DNA from: Ceratopteris richardii
Lineage: Eukaryota > Streptophyta > Polypodiopsida > Polypodiales > Pteridaceae
Assembly (NCBI GenBank): GCA_020310875.1
Contig: CM035413.1
Span: 163,040,806 to 163,104,805, forward strand
DNA: 64,000 nt
Direction: 5' to 3'
In this document: positions 9,262 through 18,560 of the stretch, piece by piece
How positions within the stretch are numbered: the first letter of the stretch is position 1
Layout of the letters: each line of letters begins with the position of its first letter
Notes under the pieces: generated by a model
The model's database searches: none
Told to the model about the DNA's origin: nothing
The model's input: the letters and a program-made list of their open reading frames with translations, nothing else
Program-made: the position numbers and the translations under genes

Positions 9262-9264
9262 TCA
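9259..9264 (-). promoter_or_regulatory. UGA CUA between integrase and PR2 (candidate readthrough site)
   Basis: The integrase frame stops at TGA (9262-9264) and the next codon is CTA, with PR2 following in the same frame and no further stop. UGA CUA is a known leaky stop context. Gyp-A has TGA CTC at the same place, also in frame. A readthrough function is inferred, not shown. Confidence 0.55.
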
Positions 9265-10338
9265 CGCTAACATTTGATCCGTCAATGGTTCCATGAATCG
9301 TTTTACTCGGCATCCACTGATGTAATTGGGAAGAATGTCTCCGTCTAGTGTGGCGAGATTGACTGCACCACTAGTGGAGATTCGATTTATGATCAGGGGA
9401 CCATATCCGCGTTTTTGGAGCTTCTTTGCATGCTGTTTTAGGGTGTATACTAGGACTAAGTCGCCTTCTTTTAGTCCCTTATCTTTAATATGTGAGTCAT
9501 AGTATGCCTTTTGTCTCCGTTTAGCGGCATAGATGCCTGCTACTGCTTGCAATCTAGTCTCGTGTAGCTTTTCGATTTGATCTAATTGCTGAGACAATTC
9601 ATGACCGTTCCACTCATATTGCTGGGCTACTTTTAATGTAGGCACTAAGAAGTCAATTGGCAAAATTGCATTCTGCCCATACACTAGGTTGAAAGGTGTA
9701 GTTCCAATGGCCGTTTTATATGCCACTCGGAAGGCCCAAATTGCGTGATGCAATTGTTTGTCCCAATCTGACCTTCCATTATTGACAATCTTTGTCAATA
9801 CCGTACATAGTACTTTGTTGGAACTTTCAGCCTGTCCGTTGGCTTGAGGATGGTATGGGGCTGATTTTTTGTGGATCACTAGAAATTCATTCATTAGCGA
9901 TTCAATGACTTCGTTTAGGAAATGGGTGCCTCGATCACTCACCATCTCGATCGGTAGTCCAAATCGTGTGAAAATATGCTCAAAGAGAAATTTTGCTGTA
10001 GTTTGAGCATCATTTTTGCGAGTGGCTTTAGCTTCTACCCACTTTGTCAAGTAGTCGGTGGCTACTATGATGTATTCCGCATGAGATCCTTTCGTAGGTG
10101 GGTTGATAGGTCCTATGAAGTCAATTCCCCACTTGGTAAATGCTCTCGCACAAACCATGGGTCTCAAAGGCATGTCATCTCTTCTAATGGGATATTTTGC
10201 TCTCTGGCATGTTTCGCAGCTTCTCACGTATGTCTCTGCGTCCATATGTAAAGTTGGCCACCACAAGCCTGCAAAGAGAATCATCTTGACCGTTCTATCT
10301 GCTGAAAAATGTCCTCCCGCAGCTCCTGCGTGTGCCAT
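9262..10338 (-). CDS. Gyp-B integrase (H2C2 remnant, DD35E core, C-terminal domain)
   Basis: The integrase inserts element cDNA into host DNA. Counting from 10338, the second half of an H2C2 module is at 1-45 (AGGHF, LWWPTLHMD, CETC). The catalytic residues are Asp72 (GIDFIGP), Asp135 (VSDRGTHF) and Glu171 (NGQAESSNK), a DD35E spacing, all intact. The C-terminal part has VYGQNAILP, KDKGLKEGDLVLVY and RGYGPLIINRISTSGA, and no chromodomain. The frame starts just after gag-pol but is out of phase with it. Comparison with Gyp-A shows about 24 codons of the H2C2 module missing upstream, plus a frameshift. The first ATG is therefore probably not a natural start; in the ancestral element integrase was fused to RT-RNase H. 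Confidence 0.9.
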   Translation of the reverse strand: MAHAGAAGGHFSADRTVKMILFAGLWWPTLHMDAETYVRSCETCQRAKYPIRRDDMPLRPMVCARAFTKWGIDFIGPINPPTKGSHAEYIIVATDYLTKWVEAKATRKNDAQTTAKFLFEHIFTRFGLPIEMVSDRGTHFLNEVIESLMNEFLVIHKKSAPYHPQANGQAESSNKVLCTVLTKIVNNGRSDWDKQLHHAIWAFRVAYKTAIGTTPFNLVYGQNAILPIDFLVPTLKVAQQYEWNGHELSQQLDQIEKLHETRLQAVAGIYAAKRRQKAYYDSHIKDKGLKEGDLVLVYTLKQHAKKLQKRGYGPLIINRISTSGAVNLATLDGDILPNYISGCRVKRFMEPLTDQMLA

Positions 10339-10340
10339 TT

Positions 10341-13300
10341 CTAATATGGGAAGACATAATCCTTGCTCATTTCTTCTAGGGATCGCTTTCTTGCTAGGCT
10401 AGCTCCTATTTCGTGCTCTTTCGTTTTGAGGAATTGCACTAATGACTTACTCCAATTAGGCACAATGGTAGAAAAAGGTAAGGACACGTGATCCTCTGGG
10501 CTAATCTCTTTGCATTCCCCACAATTACTTACATGCTCGTGAACGTCCTTGGACATATCAGGCCAATATACGCCTAACCTCTTTAATTCTCGTATTGTTC
10601 CGTGCATCCCTTGGTGGGTTTTCCACTTGTTTATGTGTGCCTGGTTAATCAGTTGTTTTTGTTCATCCTCCTCGACACATCTCAATAACACTCCGTTAGG
10701 TTCCTTATAATACACGCTTCCAGCAACAATGTGTAAATTCCTTGATTGAAAAAATTCTTTTTTGCTATTCCTGTTGATTGGGTGCTGAGGGCCATGCGTA
10801 AGCATAGGGGTCAATTTTTCTGCCCACTTCGGACATACTTCTAGATTAAACAGATAAGCATCTGGTAAATCATCTGGCACTCCGCTAGGTGGCTCTCCGT
10901 GTTTTAACCTAGAAAGGTGGTCTGCTCTCACATGTGTGTTTCCTTTTTTGACTATTACCTCAAAGTCAAACTCCATTAGTAACAAGAACCATCGTACCAG
11001 TCTCCCTGTGTTGCAAGGCTTATTGACTAAATACAACAAAGCTTGATGGTCTATGAAGAATTTGAATTTGTTGGCTAAGAGGTAATGTCTAAACTTCTTC
11101 ACTGCATAGACCATCCCTAAACCCTCTCTTTCAGTAGTCGTGTAATTTCTCTCTGCTTGGTTTAATTGTCTACTCGCGTAAGCGATTGGATGATCAAGCT
11201 TTCCTTCATCAGCCGGTTGAGCCAGGATACATCCAATTGCATAGTTCGAAGCATCAACATGGATATGAAAAGGCTTGCTCCAGTTGGGTGACTTTAGGAT
11301 TGGGGCTGTACTCAGCCTCTTTTTAAGCTCGTTGAAGGCCTTCTCACACTCGTCTGTCCAAGTGAACTGAGTCAATAGACCGTATAAGGGCTTAGCTATT
11401 ATGGCATACATGTGAATAAACCTACGGTAATATCCACAGTGTCCCATAAAGGCTTGCACTTCCTTCGCATTCTTGGGTCTGGGTAGCTCTAGGATAACTT
11501 TAATCTTTTCTTCGTCCGTGGATATTCCATTCTTTGAAACAATGTGTCCTAGGATTTTTCCTTGTCTTACCATGAAGACACATTTTTCTGGGTTTAAGCA
11601 GACTCTATACTGCCTACATTTGTTGAATATTTTCCGCAGTTCCGGTATGTGGTCTGGTCGTTGATTTGAGTATGTACAAAGGTCATCTACATACACTTCC
11701 ATGCTTTTTCTCAGAAATTCTTTGAAAACATGACACATTAATCGTTGGAAGGTAGCTGGCGCATTAGTGAGCCCGAAAGGCATCACTCTAAATGCATAGA
11801 TTTCCCATTCAGTCGCGAATGCGGTTTTATGCTGGTCCTCAGTTGCAATAGCTACTTGGTTATAACCAGAGAATCCATCCAAGAAGCTATAGACCTCCTT
11901 GCCGGCAACTCTTTCCAAAAGATGGTCTGTGATGGGTAAAGGGAAACTGTCGCGTATAGTTGCTGCATTTACTTTTTTTAAGTTGATACACACCCTTAAT
12001 TTTCCGTTTTTCTTGGGCACTACAACTAGTGGTGATACCCATTCTGTGTGTTCAATCCCATAAATGAATCCTGCCGCTAGTAATTTGTCAATTTCTTCCT
12101 TTATTTTTGCAGCGTAAACTTCGTTATACGTGTAAGGGCGTTGTTTAGAAGGTTTCGCATCTGTTGTCATAGGGATTCGATGAGCGCATATGCTAGGTTC
12201 TACACCCTTGAGGTCTTTGTACGTCCAAGCAAATACATCTCGGTATTCCCGGATAAGGTGGATGAGTTCCTCTTCTTCCTTGTCTGATACGTCTTTCCCA
12301 ATATACGTGCACCTCTCTTCTCCATCTTCTATCGTTACAACCACTTTTTTGGTTTGTTCCTTGTTATCATAGGCTTCTCCGTCTCGTGCTTCTCGTTTAG
12401 GCATTTGAGTTGCTATTTTCCTTTCTTCCACTTCGTATCTTTTAAAATGTTCTGGAACTTCGAAGTGGTCTGGTTCAGGTTCCACTTTACTTGTGTCCTC
12501 TCTATGCTCGTGTATTCTTGGGATGGTGTCAATTGCTAAGACTTTTGTCGGCCTTTCTTTTGATTCCTTTTGCATGGTTTCTAAATATTGTTCTTCAGAG
12601 TCAAACTCCTGTTCCATTTCTATGCTTTCGTACTCTTCTTTCCACTCTTCCTCTACAATTTCTCCTGCTTCTACTTCTTGGAGGACAACCATGTAGAGGT
12701 TCACATCATATCCTTCCTCGTCTATACAGTCGTTCATCGTCAATACTTCTTCATTCACACAAACGTCTAATGTGGCTAGGATTTCCATCCAGCCATGTGG
12801 TTCGAAGAGTTCATCTGAAAAAATTTGAGGCATATAGTCGGGGTCTTCTATCGATCGATAATTAGGGTGCCCTATTGGCCACATTTGTTTTTTACACTCC
12901 TCCTTCTTGGCTTCTTTGCACATCCACAACTGGGCATCCTCGTGCATCCAAGATTGGTCACTTGATCCAGCACTGTGAATGGATAGGTCATCTTCCTCTT
13001 CGTGGACTGGATTCCATTGTAATGGAGGGACATCCCGATAAGCGAATGTGTGCAGGTTTATCTTGGTGGTGTTCCCTTGATGTTGGAGATATAATGAATC
13101 TCTGCCCCAATCTTGTACTACTCGCATCTGTCGCATGAATGGTCGTCCTAATATCATTTCGTAATTGTTTGCTTTTTCGAACTTACATATGGCCAATGTG
13201 TGTTCAAATTCTACTCCACAAGTGGTCAGTTTGATCCTTTCCAATATTCCTAAGGGTTTCTCTACATGACCATCTGCTAATTGGAGTTTCATGCGCGTGG

Positions 13301-16300
13301 GTCGTAAGGCAGGTTTTCCCCATTTTTCCCATATTTCCTTGGTGGCAATCCCTACCCCTGCTCCCGTGTCTAGGATGGCCTTGGTCATGTACCCATTGTA
13401 GGTGACAGGTAAGCACGTATTACCTTCATCTCCTTCACTAAATTCTCCTACTTTATCAACTGGAACTTGTATTGTGGAGTGGTTTTCCCTTTCATTTCCT
13501 TTAATTTCTCCTTTCTCTGCTGGTGGCTCTAATTGGTTTGCTAGCTGTCTCCATAGATGTGGTTTAAGTTGAAGCAACTCTTCCACCGTCAATTTGCATT
13601 GCACCTTTGTTTTCTTAAGTTCTGTTAGATTGTGTGAACTCTCTTCTGAGTTTCCTTTTTCTTTCCCATGCACTGTGGGTGCTCGTATTATTATAGACTC
13701 TCTTTCATATTCTCCCATGTAATTAGGCAACGTTGAAATGCTCATGGTTTCCTCTCTTCCTTTATCAAATCTTGACACTTCCTCATATGCTTCCTCTAGG
13801 TTATGATCAGGGTGACTATCTTCTCCAACTATTTCCTCAAAAGGAGGTGGACTGATTCCATCCTTTTTCCATTGCTCTTCTCTAATTCTTTTCCACAAGT
13901 CTTTGGACCAATCTTCCTCTAGGTCGGGTATTATGGATACCTGTTCCCCTTGAAATTTCATTCGTTCATTTCGATCATCTTCCCGTGTAGGTTCTTTATC
14001 CTTAGGTTGGATGCACTCTTCGTATAGTTCCTGTGCGATCCTTGTTTCAGGCAAAATTGGGATAGTTTTTTCTAGAGTCGCCTGTGCTACTTCGATGAGC
14101 TTTTTGCATATCGCCAGTCTTTCTTTCTCTAATTCCCCTTGAGGATAGAGTTTTTCATGTTGCTCTAGGTTCGGTCCCATTTTGATTCTAGCTTGGTATG
14201 CTTTTAACCACATGTCCAATTCCTCTGGTTTTGGGTCAGCTAGAATTGATCCTGGCTTCTTTTCCTCTGAGCTAATTGGTGGTGTTTCAGGGATCTCCTT
14301 ATGCGTTTTTTGTTCATTAAGCTTTCTAGAACCCTTCGTTTGTTTTTTGCTGTCTTGGCTCTTGTTTCTTGCCCATTTTTCTTTGAGCTTTTCTCGTCTT
14401 TCTTTCCATTTTTGTACTTTGGTGTTTTGGGAATTCTCACATGAGTTCTCCGAATCCTCGACTACTTGAATGTTTGGTTCTACTGTTTTATTGTTCTCTG
14501 GTTTTTCTTCCGGTTGATTTCCTTTTTGTTGTTTTGCTTGAGCTCTAGTAATAGCTTTCAGTGGTACAGTGTACTCCTTCTCACTTCCAGATCCTTCTAA
14601 GACCTCAATTACATTAATTGGTGCAGTGCCTTGAGTTTTTGTAGGGTTCTTAGGGCAATCTCTGAAAAGATGTTCTTTCCCACAATCACTACAATATCCT
14701 TCCCAAATCCTGGGTGGTGGAGGGTTGTAAGGTCGAGGACACTCCCGAATGAAGTGATCCCCTCCGCATCTATAACACGGTCCTCTCTGCACTAGTGGTC
14801 TAATGGAAGGTCTCAATGGTTGTTGTGCTTTGGGCACTGTGTACATTAAAGTTGCAGTTTCCGCTCCATAAGTCTGATCAAATCCTTCATATCCATAATA
14901 GGCCACGTCATATGCTGGTTCATATTCCATCATGTTGGCTTCATATGGATAGTACTCTCCTGGTGGAGGTTCATACCCTTGGTTGTTTGATTCTACATTG
15001 GTCGCTATTGAGGCTGGTATTATGGCTCTTTCCAAGTTTTCTTCCGGTTGAGTATACTTCACAGGTACAACTTGTTGAGGTTGTGACAGTTGGGGTCCCA
15101 ATACTGGTTGTGGTGGTGGATATGATGCTTGCTCATATTGTCTTGGAGCTCCTACCGGATACGGGTCGTATCTAGGCATCTCCCTACCAAGCTCTCTAGG
15201 TGAGTATCCATAAGGTCGGTATTGTGGTGGATTGACAGGTCGTGTTTGCCTATTAAAGGGACAATTCTCAGTTGTGTGATTGGTATATTTTTGCTCGATG
15301 TGGCAGTATGAAGAAGTCCCTTGTTGTTGCTGTCTGTTGTGTGGATACATCGGTTGTGCACCGGCTCCTCCTCTGGCACACAAGTGTGTGGGATGTTCTC
15401 CTCCACATAAGTTACACCTCCTCAACATAGGCACTCTTTGAGCTGGATATTGGTAAGCTCTCTGTCCTTGGACTCCTAGTTTCTTTGCTAATAGTTCCGC
15501 TAGTTCTTCCACATTACTAGAATTGGACATAACCGTGCTTCTTGAGTCTTCTGATTTTGTGAGGTCGGTAGTACCTTTGAGGTCCTCAGCAAGGTTATCT
15601 TCCAGGTCGATGCACTCTTGAAGACACTCACTCAATGTTTGCAGCCTCTTCACATATACTAGGGTTCTTAGGGTCCCGTTAGAGAGTCCATCCAAAAATA
15701 ATGAAATCATCTTTTGTTGAGTCGGTCTCTCAGCCATTGGGCATCTATCCACATATTGGTTGAATCTTCGGGCAGCAGTCTTCACAGTTTCATTAAGGTT
15801 TTGTTTAAAGCTATGGATTAAAGATGCAGAATTGTGTTTAATCCCTCTCTTTGTAAATTCTCCAATGAATTCTTGAAAGAATTGTTCAATGTTTCCAAAT
15901 TGATTGGGGTCTAGAGGTTGGAACCAAGTTAGAGCTGTTCCTGTGAGGGTGAGTCCAAAAGACTCATACTGCACAAAGAAGTCCTCTACTTGTTCCGCTC
16001 TTAGAACTTGTTTAAATTCGGCAATATGATCGTATGGCTCCCCTAATCCATCATAATGGTTTCTCATACACTTAGCTACTTGGATTGGTCTCAATCTCCT
16101 CATTGGTTCAGGCGGTCTGGGCATTATAGGGAAGGCCGGGACAGCTTGTCGTGGTGGAGGCATTCCTGGCTGTCCTCCCACAGGTGGTCGTGGTCTGACC
16201 GGTGGTCGGAAATGGTTCCCCATCCCTGTGTGGGTCTGATTGTGTGTGTGCGCTCCTGGAGTTGCAAACTGTACATGAGTACGGTTGGGCACACTTCTTT

Positions 16301-17111
16301 GACTGGTATGTCCTGATGTGGTATGTTCCGTCTCTTGTTGATTTCCAAAAGGATTCTGCGAGGTAGTTGCCTGCTCCCTCTGAGGAAATACAGGCGCACC
16401 CATATATCTCAGCCGAGCCCTGTCTAGGACACCTACAGGCCAATATCTTCTTTGATTCTTATCCAGGTAAGTGAGTCTAGTTTCGTCATCTGGGTCTTTC
16501 AACTCATAGAATGTCATGGGGCTCTCTCCTATTCCTTGAACAGGTACGTCAGTTTGAAGCAATAAGTCTGTTCCGTGAATCATGTAGACTTCCAACAGGT
16601 AGTCGTCTTGAGGTATCAAGTCTCCTCTCAAGACCCGTGATACTTGTGACCTGCCTCTGGGGGTGGTCACTAACTCTTCAGAGTTGTCGGAATCCATAAA
16701 CTCTCCTCTTTCATTGATCCTCTCAGGAAATTCAGTTACTATGTAGATGTGACCCATTTTGTCAATGTAAGCACCTCCCTCGTATTTGACAGCTGGTCGT
16801 GGTATGATGGTGACATTTTGGGCAGTTGCCATCCTGGCGACAGACCTGTTTAAGCCATCCAGGTAGATTGGAATCTCCTGGGCATTAGTGGACACATATT
16901 GTAAGGAGGTACGGTAGTCTCCTTCAACCGTAGTCATGAAGTTTCCTGTTGGTGTAGGTCCTTGCATGTCTTCTGAAGCCATAAGTAACTCCTCTTCCGA
17001 GTCACTAGAAGTTTCTAAGTAGACTGAGTGATGACTAGCCTGGGCTGTACTTCCTACTGAGGATATGACACTCCTTCTACTACCTAGAACTCTTCCTGAC
17101 CTCAAGTTCAT
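10341..17111 (-). CDS. gag-pol: Gyp-B gag-protease-RT-RNase H polyprotein (first H2C2 module included)
   Basis: One open frame of 2,256 codons. A gag core lies near residues 340-500 (LRPIQVAKCMRNHYDG, WFQPLDPNQ, FNQYVDRCPMAERP). Zinc knuckles follow: CNLCGGEHPTHLC near 566, CYRCGGDHFIREC near 779 and CSDCGKEHLFRDC near 805. The protease has AILDTGAG near 1247 and MILGRPFM. RT has VVPKKNGKLRVCINL, RVMPFGLTNAPATF and YVDD near 1805. RNase H has HVDASN near 1950 and DHQALLYL. The first H2C2 module (HQGMH, LGVYWPDM, CGEC) is near 2140. Gag and pol share one frame without a shift. The frame ends at TAG after DYVFPY because of a small deletion; the continuing frame reads ILEMAHAG into integrase. 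It makes particle protein, processing enzyme and cDNA synthesis enzyme. Confidence 0.92.
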   Translation of the reverse strand: MNLRSGRVLGSRRSVISSVGSTAQASHHSVYLETSSDSEEELLMASEDMQGPTPTGNFMTTVEGDYRTSLQYVSTNAQEIPIYLDGLNRSVARMATAQNVTIIPRPAVKYEGGAYIDKMGHIYIVTEFPERINERGEFMDSDNSEELVTTPRGRSQVSRVLRGDLIPQDDYLLEVYMIHGTDLLLQTDVPVQGIGESPMTFYELKDPDDETRLTYLDKNQRRYWPVGVLDRARLRYMGAPVFPQREQATTSQNPFGNQQETEHTTSGHTSQRSVPNRTHVQFATPGAHTHNQTHTGMGNHFRPPVRPRPPVGGQPGMPPPRQAVPAFPIMPRPPEPMRRLRPIQVAKCMRNHYDGLGEPYDHIAEFKQVLRAEQVEDFFVQYESFGLTLTGTALTWFQPLDPNQFGNIEQFFQEFIGEFTKRGIKHNSASLIHSFKQNLNETVKTAARRFNQYVDRCPMAERPTQQKMISLFLDGLSNGTLRTLVYVKRLQTLSECLQECIDLEDNLAEDLKGTTDLTKSEDSRSTVMSNSSNVEELAELLAKKLGVQGQRAYQYPAQRVPMLRRCNLCGGEHPTHLCARGGAGAQPMYPHNRQQQQGTSSYCHIEQKYTNHTTENCPFNRQTRPVNPPQYRPYGYSPRELGREMPRYDPYPVGAPRQYEQASYPPPQPVLGPQLSQPQQVVPVKYTQPEENLERAIIPASIATNVESNNQGYEPPPGEYYPYEANMMEYEPAYDVAYYGYEGFDQTYGAETATLMYTVPKAQQPLRPSIRPLVQRGPCYRCGGDHFIRECPRPYNPPPPRIWEGYCSDCGKEHLFRDCPKNPTKTQGTAPINVIEVLEGSGSEKEYTVPLKAITRAQAKQQKGNQPEEKPENNKTVEPNIQVVEDSENSCENSQNTKVQKWKERREKLKEKWARNKSQDSKKQTKGSRKLNEQKTHKEIPETPPISSEEKKPGSILADPKPEELDMWLKAYQARIKMGPNLEQHEKLYPQGELEKERLAICKKLIEVAQATLEKTIPILPETRIAQELYEECIQPKDKEPTREDDRNERMKFQGEQVSIIPDLEEDWSKDLWKRIREEQWKKDGISPPPFEEIVGEDSHPDHNLEEAYEEVSRFDKGREETMSISTLPNYMGEYERESIIIRAPTVHGKEKGNSEESSHNLTELKKTKVQCKLTVEELLQLKPHLWRQLANQLEPPAEKGEIKGNERENHSTIQVPVDKVGEFSEGDEGNTCLPVTYNGYMTKAILDTGAGVGIATKEIWEKWGKPALRPTRMKLQLADGHVEKPLGILERIKLTTCGVEFEHTLAICKFEKANNYEMILGRPFMRQMRVVQDWGRDSLYLQHQGNTTKINLHTFAYRDVPPLQWNPVHEEEDDLSIHSAGSSDQSWMHEDAQLWMCKEAKKEECKKQMWPIGHPNYRSIEDPDYMPQIFSDELFEPHGWMEILATLDVCVNEEVLTMNDCIDEEGYDVNLYMVVLQEVEAGEIVEEEWKEEYESIEMEQEFDSEEQYLETMQKESKERPTKVLAIDTIPRIHEHREDTSKVEPEPDHFEVPEHFKRYEVEERKIATQMPKREARDGEAYDNKEQTKKVVVTIEDGEERCTYIGKDVSDKEEEELIHLIREYRDVFAWTYKDLKGVEPSICAHRIPMTTDAKPSKQRPYTYNEVYAAKIKEEIDKLLAAGFIYGIEHTEWVSPLVVVPKKNGKLRVCINLKKVNAATIRDSFPLPITDHLLERVAGKEVYSFLDGFSGYNQVAIATEDQHKTAFATEWEIYAFRVMPFGLTNAPATFQRLMCHVFKEFLRKSMEVYVDDLCTYSNQRPDHIPELRKIFNKCRQYRVCLNPEKCVFMVRQGKILGHIVSKNGISTDEEKIKVILELPRPKNAKEVQAFMGHCGYYRRFIHMYAIIAKPLYGLLTQFTWTDECEKAFNELKKRLSTAPILKSPNWSKPFHIHVDASNYAIGCILAQPADEGKLDHPIAYASRQLNQAERNYTTTEREGLGMVYAVKKFRHYLLANKFKFFIDHQALLYLVNKPCNTGRLVRWFLLLMEFDFEVIVKKGNTHVRADHLSRLKHGEPPSGVPDDLPDAYLFNLEVCPKWAEKLTPMLTHGPQHPINRNSKKEFFQSRNLHIVAGSVYYKEPNGVLLRCVEEDEQKQLINQAHINKWKTHQGMHGTIRELKRLGVYWPDMSKDVHEHVSNCGECKEISPEDHVSLPFSTIVPNWSKSLVQFLKTKEHEIGASLARKRSLEEMSKDYVFPY

Positions 17112-17214
17112 TCACTCTCTGAAGCCTCTCTTTATGCTGCTTAGATTTACTTTGGACAGCTCTACCCGTGATTCAGTTGTTTGCCAAAAGAAGGGTTCAA
17201 TTCTGGGCGATTCC
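17112..17214 (-). other. Gyp-B leader, segment adjacent to gag
   Basis: A short untranslated stretch between the GATAC repeat field and the gag ATG. No motif stands out. Confidence 0.4.
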
Positions 17215-17930
17215 ACACTTGGCGATACTGCTCTCAGCGATACGATACCAGAGCTCCAAACGATACGATACCAGACACCCAGACGATACGATATTAGTCT
17301 GGTGTCGCGATACTGTCCTGATGACCAACGATACGATACCAGATATAGTGTCGCGATACTACACTGGGGATCACCACGATACGATACCGGCAAAGTAGAC
17401 GTTACGATACTAGGGATTCGAGGCGATACGATCTCAATGTGGTGTCGCGATATGATCCTTGACAGGAGGCGTTACGATACCACCGTAGTAAGTGCAATCG
17501 CGATACTAATCTTGGCGATACGATACCACTATGGTGTCGCGATACTAAGACAAGCAGCCGACGATACGACACTTGTGAGGGCACGATCGCGATACTAAAG
17601 TAGTGTCGCGATACCAGGGTAGTGTCGCGATACCACTGTATCAAACGATACGATACCACTCGGTAAAGTGAGGTCGCGATACTAGAAACTTAGGCGATAC
17701 GACACCACAATGGTGTCGCGATACCCAGTTTTAGTACCGGACGATACGATACCGGAGTTCAAGCGCGATCGCGATACCGACTCTGTGTCGCGATACCAGA
17801 ATGGTGTCGCGATACCAAAGCAGGTATCAAGCGATACGATACTTATGGCGAGTGTCGCGATACAAGGGAATTTTGGTATCGCGATACCAAAACTCAACCG
17901 ATCGCGATACTCAAGCCAAAAGCAAGATTT
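17215..17930 (-). repeat. GATAC repeat field in the Gyp-B leader
   Basis: Two short motifs alternate irregularly: CGATACGATACC and GTGTCGCGATAC, spaced roughly 20-50 nt apart. By eye there are about 38 GATAC words on the plus strand and 16 TCGCGATA words. GGTATCGCGATACC near 17874 is a perfect palindrome. The words between the motifs are not conserved, so this is a cluster of sites and not a simple tandem repeat. It lies in the 5' untranslated leader, between the PBS and gag. Decayed counterparts occur in Gyp-G (about 53195-53680). The density of CpG is high. Confidence 0.85.
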
Positions 17931-18536
17931 TTTCCAAACTTTTTTCCCCCTTACTCTCTTCACTCTCCTCTTCCTTCCTAGACCTCTGTATCACACAATA
18001 AGATGAAAAAGATTTCAGTTTTCCCCCCCCGCGATACTGCGCAGATTTTTAATCACTTGTTTGATCATTTTTACAGTGTTTTTGACAGATAATTTGAGAG
18101 AATGTTTACCTTGGTACTGTCTTGATTGCAATGTGAGCTCAAAACCTAGCTCTTACTGCCTGAATGCCACGATACCAAGTCCACGATACTGGTCGTTGCT
18201 CGCAAACGATACCAGAACACTGTGAAGTGTCAAATGAGCCAAATTTTTTGGTTTTTATACTTTTTTTACTGAACTTAAAATTTTTTGGGATTTTTGATGA
18301 TTTTCTGAGAATTTTGGCCTACTCCTACTCCTCTTCTCCTCCTAACCTAACCCTAACTCCTCCTTCTCTTCCCTCCTCCTACACTTAAACCTAAAACTTA
18401 TCACACACACCTCAAGGATGAGAAGTGACAAGTGCTGAAAAGGAATACTACTCGTCAATGGACAAATTCACCTCTACAAGTACGATTCGATCACACTTGC
18501 TCTCTAACTATCACGAAGGCACCTTGGTGGAGTGCC
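17931..18536 (-). other. Gyp-B leader, PBS-proximal segment
   Basis: About 600 bp with no coding frame. It holds a C run near 18025, a few more GATAC words (18031-18210), T-rich stretches, and a short CCTAACCCTAAC tract near 18340 that also occurs in the Gyp-G leader. Confidence 0.6.
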
Positions 18537-18554
18537 TCCCCGGCAACGGCGCCA
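18537..18554 (-). promoter_or_regulatory. Gyp-B primer binding site, tRNA-Asp type
   Basis: On the plus strand TCCCCGGCAACGGCGCCA equals the 3' end of plant tRNA-Asp(GUC) including CCA, as I remember that tRNA. The minus strand is therefore the primer binding site. It sits 6 nt inside the LTR boundary. Use of tRNA-Asp is known in Athila/Tat-type elements. Confidence 0.9.
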
Positions 18555-18560
18555 AAAACG

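Noticed and set aside
12354..12865. Cys/Leu/Phe-rich frames opposite gag-pol that look like membrane proteins
   Set aside because: They are antisense to the acidic linker of the long gag-pol frame, and no copy conserves them.
17215..17930. CRISPR-like array
   Set aside because: The words are short (5-14 bp), spacing is irregular and the spacers are not uniform. It lies in a plant retrotransposon leader.
17112..17963. Frames of 60-177 codons in the GATAC field
   Set aside because: They arise from the repeated words (RYDT and YRDT readings) and have no independent support.
18335..18365. Telomere-like repeat CCTAACCCTAAC
   Set aside because: Only about two imperfect units, inside the Gyp-B leader and shared with Gyp-G, so it is element sequence and not a telomere.
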